A stretch of DNA of 6,728 bases. Source: Gemmatimonadales bacterium. Its GTDB lineage: Bacteria; Gemmatimonadota; Gemmatimonadetes; Gemmatimonadales; GWC2-71-9. The position numbers were made by a program, and so were the translations under genes. Positions 1-5,200 of this stretch are shown piece after piece (the stretch's first letter is position 1; each line of letters begins with the position of its first letter). The stretch lies in NCBI GenBank assembly GCA_025924275.1, contig JAICEH010000115.1:1-6728 (forward strand). Direction: 5' to 3'. The notes under the pieces are model-generated. The model saw only the letters and a list, made by a program, of their open reading frames with translations. It had not been told where the DNA came from and searched no databases.

Positions 1-1365
1 CATCCCCGGCTCCGGGCGCGGCCCTTCGACTCCGAGAGTCGCTACATGCTCGCCACCGTCGAGGAGCCCGGCGGCCCGGCCACCTACCTCAAGGGGGCAC
101 CCGAGGTCGTGCTGGAGCGCACCGCGCTCTCCAGCGAGGAGCGCGCGGCGTGGCGGCGGATGGTCCAGTCCGAGGCGGAGAACGGGTACCGGGTCATCGC
201 CCTCGCGCGGGGCGCGGGCGAGGCCGAGACCGGACTCTCCTGGCTGGGCCTGGTCATGCTCCTCGACCCCCCGCGACCCGAGGTGCCGGAGGCGATGCGG
301 CGCGCCCGCGAGGCCGGCATCCGGGTGCTGATGATCACGGGGGACCACCCCGCCACCGCCGTCACCACCGCGCGGCTCGCCGGGATGGACGCCGGGACGG
401 TGATCACCGGCGAGGCCTTCGCCGCGCTCGACCCGGAGGGACGCGCCCGCACCGTCCGCGAGACGAGCGTCTTCGCCCGGGTGAGCCCGGCCGACAAGCT
501 GGAGATCGTGCGCCTCCTCCGGCGGGACGGGGAGGTGGTGGCCGTGACCGGGGACGGCGTGAACGACGCGCCCGCCCTCAAGCAGGCGGATGTCGGCGTG
601 GCGATGGGGCAGCGCGGCAGCGACGTGGCCCGCGAGGTGGCCGACCTCGTCCTCCTCGACGACAACTTCGCCACCATCGTGGCCGCCATCGAGGAGGGGC
701 GAAGCATCTACGAGAACATCCAGAAGTTCATCCGCTTCCTCTTCTCGACCAACCTCTCCGAGGTCCTCGTCGTGGCGATCGGGGCCGTCGCCGCGGTCCT
801 CCTCGGGCTCCGCGATGATGCCGGGCACCTCCTGCTCCCGCTCACCGCCGCGCAGCTCCTCTGGATCAACCTCGTCACCGATGGCGCCCCGGCCCTGGCG
901 CTCGGCGTGGACCGGAACCCCGACGTGATGCGGCGGGGACCCCGCGACCCCCGCGCCCCGCTCCTCGACCGGCCGTCGCTGGGGTTCATCCTGGCGTCCG
1001 GGTCGCTCAAGGCCCTCGTCGCCTTCGCCCTCCTCGGCCTCCTGCCCGTGTTCCTGGCCACGGCACCCGGCCTCACCCGGACCGCCGTCTTCACCTTCCT
1101 GGCCGCGGGGCAGCTCCTCTTCGCCTATCCGGCGAGGCGGACCGGGCTCCGGCCCGGCGCGAATCGCGTCCTCCACCTCGCTGTCGCGGCCGGGTTCCTG
1201 GCCCAGGCGCTGGTGACCTTCGTCCCGTCGTTGATGCGCGCGTTCGACGTGGTACCACTCACCCTGCCGGTCGGCCTCGCGGTCGCCGCCGGCATCCTCC
1301 TCGCCTGGGGCCTGGCCGAGCTGACCGGTCGGGTGATCTGGCGGAACCCACCCCGCCGCACCTGA
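1..1365 (+). CDS. P2A-type cation-transporting P-type ATPase (Ca2+/Mn2+-like), C-terminal part
   Basis: This is the C-terminal 454 residues of an ATP-driven cation pump of the inner membrane; the frame is open to the left edge, so the start, the first membrane helices and the phosphorylated DKTGT motif lie outside. Numbering from the first visible codon, the nucleotide-binding domain shows KGAPE (31-35), the P domain shows DPPRP (89-93), MITGD (111-115) and the hinge motif TGDGVNDAP (183-191). Helix M5 carries FSTNLSEV (248-255) and M6 carries NLVTD (290-294), matching the Asn/Glu and Asn/Thr/Asp cation ligands of SERCA-type pumps; known P2A family features therefore favour Ca2+ or Mn2+ export. 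Further hydrophobic segments (about residues 328-450) fit M7-M10, so the C terminus looks complete. The first internal ATG at 46 is not the true start because FDSE and neighbouring conserved residues precede it. The transported ion is inferred, not shown. Confidence 0.95.
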   Translation, partial: HPRLRARPFDSESRYMLATVEEPGGPATYLKGAPEVVLERTALSSEERAAWRRMVQSEAENGYRVIALARGAGEAETGLSWLGLVMLLDPPRPEVPEAMRRAREAGIRVLMITGDHPATAVTTARLAGMDAGTVITGEAFAALDPEGRARTVRETSVFARVSPADKLEIVRLLRRDGEVVAVTGDGVNDAPALKQADVGVAMGQRGSDVAREVADLVLLDDNFATIVAAIEEGRSIYENIQKFIRFLFSTNLSEVLVVAIGAVAAVLLGLRDDAGHLLLPLTAAQLLWINLVTDGAPALALGVDRNPDVMRRGPRDPRAPLLDRPSLGFILASGSLKALVAFALLGLLPVFLATAPGLTRTAVFTFLAAGQLLFAYPARRTGLRPGANRVLHLAVAAGFLAQALVTFVPSLMRAFDVVPLTLPVGLAVAAGILLAWGLAELTGRVIWRNPPRRT

Positions 1366-1398
1366 CTCGCGACTCGCGACTCGAAACTCGCGACCCTC
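1364..1398. repeat. Heptanucleotide tandem array (GACTCGC) at the ATPase stop codon
   Basis: GACTCGC occurs at 1364-1370 and 1371-1377, followed by GACTCGA (1378-1384), AACTCGC (1385-1391) and a decayed GACCCTC (1392-1398). The first unit starts inside the TGA stop (1363-1365) of the ATPase gene. A separate 10-nt direct repeat, CGACCCTCCC, follows at 1391-1400 and 1407-1416. The remainder of the 1366-1471 spacer shows no convincing promoter; it ends in the ribosome binding site of the next gene. Confidence 0.85.
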
Positions 1399-1454
1399 CC
1401 GTTACCCGACCCTCCCCCTTCCGTGATGCACCGCCGCCATCATACCCTCGGCTC

Positions 1455-1460
1455 AGGAGG
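1455..1460 (+). promoter_or_regulatory. Ribosome binding site AGGAGG of the PAP2 gene
   Basis: A full AGGAGG lies 11 nt before the ATG at 1472. It fixes this ATG as the start and rules out the ATG at 1426 or 1423-type starts in the other frame. Confidence 0.75.
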
Positions 1461-1471
1461 TCGAGGTTCGG

Positions 1472-1993
1472 ATGGTGCGATTGATCGCGGACCGGGTGGG
1501 GGCGCTGGACCGGGCCTGGATGCTCGGGCTCGCGCGCGTCACGGCGCCGGCCTGGCTGGACGGGTTCCTGCGGGGCGTCACCCACGCCGGCGGCGCGCGG
1601 GCGACCATCGGCCTGACCCTGGTGCTGCTGCTCCTCCCCGCCACCCGGACGCTCGGCCTCCTCGCGGCGCTCGCGAACCTCCTTGCCCACCTCGCGGTGC
1701 AGGCCCTCAAGCGCACCGTGGTCCGCCCGAGGCCGCACCTGCTCGGCGGATTCGACCCGCTCGCGCACGTCCCCGACGCCTTCTCCTTCCCCTCCGGGCA
1801 CACCGCGGCGGCGGGCGCGGTGGTGCTCACCCTCCTCCTCGCGGGCCACCCCCTCGGGCTGGCCCTCCTGCCGCTGGTGCCGGCCGTCGCCGCGTCGCGG
1901 GTCTATCTCCGGGTGCACTACGTGAGCGACGTGCTGGCGGGCTTCGCCCTCGGCCTGGCCGGGGCCGTGGCCGCCGTGGCCCTGGCGGGTTAG
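1472..1993 (+). CDS. PAP2-family membrane phosphatase (type 2 phosphatidic acid phosphatase-like)
   Basis: This 173-residue integral membrane enzyme is expected to remove phosphate from a lipid phosphate or lipid pyrophosphate, such as phosphatidic acid, phosphatidylglycerol phosphate or undecaprenyl pyrophosphate, with the active site facing the periplasm. All three motifs of the superfamily are present: K80-x6-R87-P88, P107-S-G-H110, and S142-R143-x5-H149-x3-D153, which supply the phosphate-binding Lys/Arg residues, the acid/base His110 and the nucleophile His149. Hydrophobic stretches lie at about 46-56, 61-79, 112-124, 126-141 and 152-172. The length is short but normal for compact bacterial members. 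It follows the ATPase on the same strand, 106 bp downstream; co-transcription is possible but the spacer contains a repeat array, so an own promoter is equally possible. The exact lipid substrate cannot be read from the sequence. Confidence 0.92.
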   Translation: MVRLIADRVGALDRAWMLGLARVTAPAWLDGFLRGVTHAGGARATIGLTLVLLLLPATRTLGLLAALANLLAHLAVQALKRTVVRPRPHLLGGFDPLAHVPDAFSFPSGHTAAAGAVVLTLLLAGHPLGLALLPLVPAVAASRVYLRVHYVSDVLAGFALGLAGAVAAVALAG

Positions 1994-1994
1994 C

Positions 1995-2017
1995 GCCGCG
2001 CCCCGGTCAGGGGCGGC
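1995..2017. terminator. Weak candidate hairpin between convergent genes
   Basis: Positions 1995-2004 can pair with 2010-2017 (eight base pairs, one bulged G, short loop). It falls between the PAP2 stop (1991-1993) and overlaps the last codons of the convergent hydrolase gene. No T-run follows on either strand, so this is only a possible bidirectional terminator. Confidence 0.25.
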
Positions 2018-3527
2018 CGGGACGCCGTGGCGGTGCGATCGCCTCCGCGATGCCGGGATGACGGGGCGGTGGCCACGTGAGCGTCGCGCCCGCCGGCGGG
2101 GAACCCGCCAGGAAGCCGGCAACCACCTCCTGCACGTCGGCGGCGGGGAGCAGCTCGTGCCCGCCGTTCCGGACGGTGAGGATCACCGCCTCGCGGAAGA
2201 GCGGTGCCGTCGCCTCCGCATTGCCCAGCGGGGTCCGGTCGTCGAGTGTGCCCTGGATCAGGAGCGCCGTTCCGCCGAGGTGCGCCGGCAGGGTGGCCTC
2301 GGGTCCGGGCTCGATGCCTATCGCCCGGCAGAAGTCCGGCGAGACCGGCAGGTTGTCGAACGGCTGGCCGAGCAGGCTGCTGGCGCCCTGCCGCGCCGCC
2401 TCAGCCAGCCGGGAGCCCGAGGGCGGGGCCGAGCAGTACGCGGCGCGCCCGAAGAGCGGGCCGCCGCCGGCCCTGAGGTCCCCGAGGAGCCCGCCGGCGA
2501 GCATCCCCAGCAGCCGGGTATCACCCCGCTCCAGCGAGGCGACGAGCGCGGGCAGCCTCGGATCCGCCAGTCGCGCCGTCACCAACGCCTGGAACCCCTC
2601 CTTGCCGACCATCATCCGCACGGTGTCGCCGGAGGCGCCGGGCGCCGTCACCGCGAGTGGCGCCCGCTCGAGGGCCGCGAAGCGCCTGGTCAGGGCCGCC
2701 CGCAGGTCGGGAGCGAGCGAGCGCCCGGTGGAATCCCCGGCCACCGCCTCGGCCACCCGGTCGAGCAGCGCCTCGAGCGTGGCAGGGAGTCGCGCCCCCT
2801 GGTCGAAGCCGAGCACGCCCTGGAGCACGAGGCGATCGACCCGCTCCGGATGCCGCCGCGCGTACTCGAGCGCGAGCCGGGTGCCGTGGCTGAAGGCGAG
2901 GATGGAGAGCCGTTCGGCGCCGACGGCCGCTCGCACCGCATCCAGGTCCTCGGCCACCTCGCCCACGCCGATCCGCTCGGCCGGCACCCCGCGGGCCCGC
3001 CACTTCGCCACGCACGGCGCGTAGACCGACACCAGGGCTTGGGCGAGCGCGTCGCGGCTCTGGAGGAGGTCGGGCCCGGGGGCGAAGGTCGGGTCGCAAT
3101 CCGCATTCGGCGTGGAGAGCCCCACCGTGCGCGGGTCCAGCAGGATCACGTCGGCGGAATCGCGGAGCCGGGTGAAGAGCCCGTAGTAGGGAGGGACCCG
3201 GGCGATCACGGTCGCCGGAATCCCCGGGCCGCCCATCAGGAAGACGATGGGGCTCCGTCCGGTGGGGTGGAGCGCGGGGAGCCGGAGCCAGGAGATGCTC
3301 CACCCGCCGGCGGTGGCAGGGTCCTCCGGGGGGAGCACCAGTGAGCCCCGCTCCGCCCCCTGGCGCCGGCCGTCGAAGGCGACGAGCGAATCGGGGGCGA
3401 CGACTGCGGGGCCGACGGGCGATTGGGCGTCCGCCGTTCCGCCGGGACCGGACGAGGCCAGCACCCCCAGGAGGAGCCCGGGGGCGGGGAAGGACAGCCA
3501 GCGGGGTCGCCGGGTGTGCGCCGTCAC
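2007..3527 (-). CDS. Secreted alpha/beta hydrolase, proline iminopeptidase / tripeptidyl aminopeptidase-like (peptidase family S33-type)
   Basis: A predicted 506-residue exported serine hydrolase. Starting at the GTG at 3527, residues 1-34 form a Sec signal peptide (Arg-rich start, LLLGVL core, cleavage ADA|Q). The mature protein shows the oxyanion motif GGPG (99-102), a strand ending in DPRTVGLSTP (about 131-140), the nucleophile elbow AFSHGT with Ser213, the acid Asp429 in GTLDDRTP and the base His457 in NGGHE. The first Gly of the usual G-x-S-x-G elbow is Ala here. Cys144, 172, 365 and 400 could form disulfides. The frame remains open upstream to an ATG at 3668, but that would run through a tandem repeat and overlap the preceding gene, and it would bury the signal peptide; GTG 3527 has a weak GGGGTGG upstream. 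The family relatives remove N-terminal residues from peptides, but an esterase role is possible. It lies 53 bp after the cupredoxin gene on the same strand. Confidence 0.85.
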   Translation of the reverse strand: MTAHTRRPRWLSFPAPGLLLGVLASSGPGGTADAQSPVGPAVVAPDSLVAFDGRRQGAERGSLVLPPEDPATAGGWSISWLRLPALHPTGRSPIVFLMGGPGIPATVIARVPPYYGLFTRLRDSADVILLDPRTVGLSTPNADCDPTFAPGPDLLQSRDALAQALVSVYAPCVAKWRARGVPAERIGVGEVAEDLDAVRAAVGAERLSILAFSHGTRLALEYARRHPERVDRLVLQGVLGFDQGARLPATLEALLDRVAEAVAGDSTGRSLAPDLRAALTRRFAALERAPLAVTAPGASGDTVRMMVGKEGFQALVTARLADPRLPALVASLERGDTRLLGMLAGGLLGDLRAGGGPLFGRAAYCSAPPSGSRLAEAARQGASSLLGQPFDNLPVSPDFCRAIGIEPGPEATLPAHLGGTALLIQGTLDDRTPLGNAEATAPLFREAVILTVRNGGHELLPAADVQEVVAGFLAGSPPAGATLTWPPPRHPGIAEAIAPPRRPGRP

Positions 3528-3538
3528 ACCACCCCGCG

Positions 3539-3578
3539 GTGCCGCCGTCCCGTCGTCCCGTCGTTCCGCCGTCCCGTC
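3539..3578. repeat. Octanucleotide tandem array (GTCCCGTC)
   Basis: Five consecutive 8-bp units: GTGCCGCC (3539-3546), GTCCCGTC (3547-3554), GTCCCGTC (3555-3562), GTTCCGCC (3563-3570) and GTCCCGTC (3571-3578). The array fills almost the entire 53-bp gap between the cupredoxin stop (3581-3583) and the GTG start of the hydrolase (3527) on the minus strand. Confidence 0.85.
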
Positions 3579-3580
3579 GG

Positions 3581-3991
3581 TCAGTATCCTCCGCCCCCGT
3601 TCCCTCCGCCTCCGGTCGTCACCGTCGCCACGCTCACCGTCCCGCTCATCCCCGGATGCAAGGTGCACTGGTAGGGGAAGCTCCCCGCCGTGGAGAAGGT
3701 CCGGGAGATGCTCGTGTTGGTGTTGGCGCCGCCGATGTTCGCGGGCGCGCCCGGGACGTCCTCGAAGGTGACGTTGTGGCCCAGGCTGCCGAAGGCCCAG
3801 GTCACCGTGCCGCCGGTGCGGATCCCGGCATTCCCCGGCTGGAAGACGGAGCCCGTGGTCGCCTGGACGGTCACATTGCTCGGCGGATCGCCGGGACCCG
3901 GGCCGGGATCCGGGTCGGGGTCGGTGCCCCCGTACCCGCCGTCGGAGCAGGCCGCGACTGCCACGGCCAGCGCCAGGATGACTGTGCGCAT
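3581..3991 (-). CDS. Plastocyanin/amicyanin-like copper-binding lipoprotein
   Basis: A 136-residue exported small blue-copper (cupredoxin) protein, expected to be lipid-anchored and to carry electrons or hold copper outside the cytoplasm. The start carries a short signal peptide ending in the lipobox V-A-A-C with Cys15 as the lipidated residue. An Asp-Pro/Gly-Pro linker (about residues 23-38) separates the anchor from the domain. Type-1 copper ligands are visible as His72 in LGHNV and Cys109, His112 and Met115 in YQCTLHPGM; the C-x2-H-x2-M spacing is that of amicyanin rather than plastocyanin. A Gly-rich tail ends the protein. ATG 3991 was chosen because the GTG two codons upstream lies inside an excellent Shine-Dalgarno sequence. 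The gene is followed 53 bp later by the secreted hydrolase and may share its transcript. Copper binding is well supported; the redox partner is unknown. Confidence 0.92.
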   Translation of the reverse strand: MRTVILALAVAVAACSDGGYGGTDPDPDPGPGPGDPPSNVTVQATTGSVFQPGNAGIRTGGTVTWAFGSLGHNVTFEDVPGAPANIGGANTNTSISRTFSTAGSFPYQCTLHPGMSGTVSVATVTTGGGGNGGGGY

Positions 3992-4001
3992 GATCACCTC
4001 C
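3992..4001 (-). promoter_or_regulatory. Extended Shine-Dalgarno of the cupredoxin gene
   Basis: The minus strand reads GGAGGTGATC directly before the ATG at 3991, a 10-nt match to the complement of the usual bacterial 16S rRNA 3' end. GGAGG is 5 nt from this ATG. Because the match covers the in-frame GTG at 3997, it decides the start in favour of the ATG. Confidence 0.8.
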
Positions 4002-4028
4002 CGGCGCCCGATCGACGCAAGTGTGGAG

Positions 4029-4038
4029 CGGGCGCCCG
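4029..4038. repeat. Perfect 10-bp palindrome CGGGCGCCCG
   Basis: This self-complementary sequence lies in the 109-bp gap (3992-4100) upstream of the cupredoxin gene, 38 nt before its start. A related GGGCGCC core recurs at about 4003-4010. It could be an operator or part of a leader hairpin; in such GC-rich DNA chance is also plausible. The rest of the gap contains the TA-containing segment at 4069-4083 and nothing else I can name. Confidence 0.35.
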
Positions 4039-4100
4039 TTTCACCTTGGCGTGCGCTCCGTCCCGCGTCTTGTACCTACCTAGCCATCGCCACTCCGGGC

Positions 4101-4934
4101 TCACCTCGCCCAGTAGCCGCCTCCCGCCCGGGTGAAGTCGGCCGGCAGACGGCTGAGCGAGGGCACGAGCGCATAGACGTTGGCGCCCACCGAGTTGCCC
4201 GACCGGGCCCACTGGGCCATCAGGGCCGCGGGGTCGGGCACCTTCGACATCACGCTGCCCATCGCCGCCAGGTCGCGGTCGATGGCCTGGAGGGAGGTCA
4301 TCGGGATGAACATCAGGTAGGCCGGGCCGGCCATGCCGTTCGATACCTGGTAGACGCTCCAGCCGACGTCCACGCCCGCCTGGGCGTACGCCGTGGCGAA
4401 CGCCTTCACCACCGCCTCGTAGTCGGCCTCCATCCCCGGCTTCACCCGGAAGGTGATGATCTGGAGCGACCGCGATGCCGGCGTGATCCAGGCGGCCCGG
4501 TATCCCAGGTCCGGGCGGTGGAACGCCCAGAGGACCTCCCCCAGGTCGGCGTGGCTCGCCACGCTCCGCCACACCGAGTCGCTCGCCGCGGCGAGGCCCG
4601 GGGTGCCCAGCATCGCCGCCATCTGGGCCTCCATCGCGGCGTGGCTGGCGAAGCCCTCGAGCCAGACCACCTCGCCCCGGCCGCTCATCGAGGTTGCGCC
4701 GAACCAGTGGTCCGCGGCGCCGAACCGGTCGCTGACCGTGCCGAATCCGGCACCGGCCTGCTCGGTGAGGCGCTCGTGGCCGAGCTTCGGCACGACCCGG
4801 TACAGCTTGAGCACCGCGGGTGGCGCGCCGGCCGCGTCGGGCACCGGCTGGGCAGCGGTCGGGACGGGATCGTGGGCCAGCAGGACGGCGGCGGTGCACG
4901 CGCCGGCCAGCGCGCCGCGGAATGCGCTTCGCAT
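4101..4934 (-). CDS. Secreted protein of unknown function with two similar halves, possibly dimeric alpha-beta barrel domains
   Basis: A 277-residue protein I cannot name. It begins with a Sec signal peptide (hydrophobic core about 8-20, likely cleavage TAA|Q after residue 28) and so is predicted to be periplasmic or secreted. The remaining sequence shows two alike halves: about 42-103 and 158-220. Each has a beta strand (LKLYRV / LQIITFRV), a G-x-E containing helix start (LGHERL / PGMEADYE), a Trp-containing strand and a strand plus helix (VVWLEGFASHAAMEA / AYLMFIPMTSLQAID). This strand-helix-strand-strand-helix pattern fits ferredoxin-like dimeric alpha-beta barrel proteins (ABM or NIPSNAP-like), with the duplication replacing a dimer; that is inference. 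The start ATG has AGGAGG (4940-4945) 5 nt upstream. It precedes the cupredoxin gene on the same strand with a 109-bp gap, so a shared transcript is uncertain. No catalytic motif is visible. Confidence 0.8.
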   Translation of the reverse strand: MRSAFRGALAGACTAAVLLAHDPVPTAAQPVPDAAGAPPAVLKLYRVVPKLGHERLTEQAGAGFGTVSDRFGAADHWFGATSMSGRGEVVWLEGFASHAAMEAQMAAMLGTPGLAAASDSVWRSVASHADLGEVLWAFHRPDLGYRAAWITPASRSLQIITFRVKPGMEADYEAVVKAFATAYAQAGVDVGWSVYQVSNGMAGPAYLMFIPMTSLQAIDRDLAAMGSVMSKVPDPAALMAQWARSGNSVGANVYALVPSLSRLPADFTRAGGGYWAR

Positions 4935-4939
4935 GGGAG

Positions 4940-4945
4940 CCTCCT
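4940..4945 (-). promoter_or_regulatory. Ribosome binding site AGGAGG of the duplicated-domain secreted protein
   Basis: The minus strand carries AGGAGG 5 nt before the ATG at 4934, supporting this start codon. Confidence 0.75.
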
Positions 4946-4968
4946 CGGGTCGGGGTTGCCCGAGCGGG

Positions 4969-4996
4969 ACTCTACTCCGATCCCCGTCTCCTGCAA
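4969..4996 (-). promoter_or_regulatory. Candidate sigma70-type promoter for the secreted protein gene
   Basis: On the minus strand TTGCAG (4991-4996) and TAGAGT (4969-4974) are separated by 16 bp. The match is partial (3/6 at -35, 4/6 at -10), but the -10 stands out in GC-rich DNA and would start a transcript about 28 nt before the ATG at 4934. Confidence 0.35.
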
Positions 4997-5004
4997 CCCC
5001 TCGG

Positions 5005-5020
5005 CCGAGCCGCCGAGCCG
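5005..5020. repeat. Two tandem copies of CCGAGCCG
   Basis: CCGAGCCG occurs at 5005-5012 and 5013-5020, overlapping a 10-bp palindrome CTCGGCCGAG at 5000-5009. It lies between the candidate promoters of the minus-strand secreted protein and the plus-strand tRNA gene. Confidence 0.5.
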
Positions 5021-5023
5021 GCC

Positions 5024-5052
5024 TTGAACTGCCCCGCGCCGCATGCCACCTT
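5024..5052 (+). promoter_or_regulatory. Candidate promoter of tRNA-Lys
   Basis: TTGAAC (5024-5029) is followed after 17 bp by CACCTT (5047-5052), placing the expected transcription start at about 5059, right at the tRNA 5' end. The -35 match and position are good, the -10 match is poor, so this is tentative. Confidence 0.35.
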
Positions 5053-5059
5053 TGCCGGC

Positions 5060-5132
<73 letters not shown>

Positions 5133-5138
5133 CTCTGC

Positions 5139-5200
5139 GCTGTTCGCTGTTCGCTGTTCGCTGTTCGCTGCTCGTTCCCGCTCCCCGCTCCCCGGTCTCC
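5139..5200. repeat. Heptanucleotide tandem array (GCTGTTC then GCTCCCC) between tRNA-Lys and gltS
   Basis: Four perfect GCTGTTC units (5139-5166) are followed by GCTGCTC (5167-5173), a 6-nt GTTCCC (5174-5179), two GCTCCCC units (5180-5186, 5187-5193) and a diverged GGTCTCC (5194-5200). The array takes up nearly the whole 68-bp gap and abuts the GTG start of gltS. Confidence 0.9.

Noticed and set aside
84..818. Open frames opposite or shifted against the P-type ATPase
   Set aside because: They are Arg-, Ser- or Gly-rich without motifs, while the frame read as ATPase holds all expected motifs.
1419..1446. Promoter-like TTCCGT - CATACC pair before the PAP2 gene
   Set aside because: Both boxes match poorly, and the transcript start would fall on top of the ribosome binding site.
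2058..3344. Long open frame on the plus strand opposite the hydrolase gene
   Set aside because: Its translation is Arg/Gly/Pro/Glu-rich with no domain pattern, as expected opposite a GC-rich gene; the minus-strand product has signal peptide and full catalytic triad.
3440..3527. Twin-arginine export signal on the hydrolase (TRRPRWLS)
   Set aside because: The residues after RR are Pro and Arg rather than the hydrophobic pair expected for Tat; a Sec signal is the simpler reading.
3528..3668. Upstream extension of the hydrolase to ATG 3668
   Set aside because: It would overlap the end of the cupredoxin gene and the octad array, encode a low-complexity Arg/Asp-rich leader, and place the signal peptide inside the protein.
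5139..5200. Heptad array as a CRISPR array
   Set aside because: Units are 7 bp and contiguous, with no spacers and no cas genes nearby.
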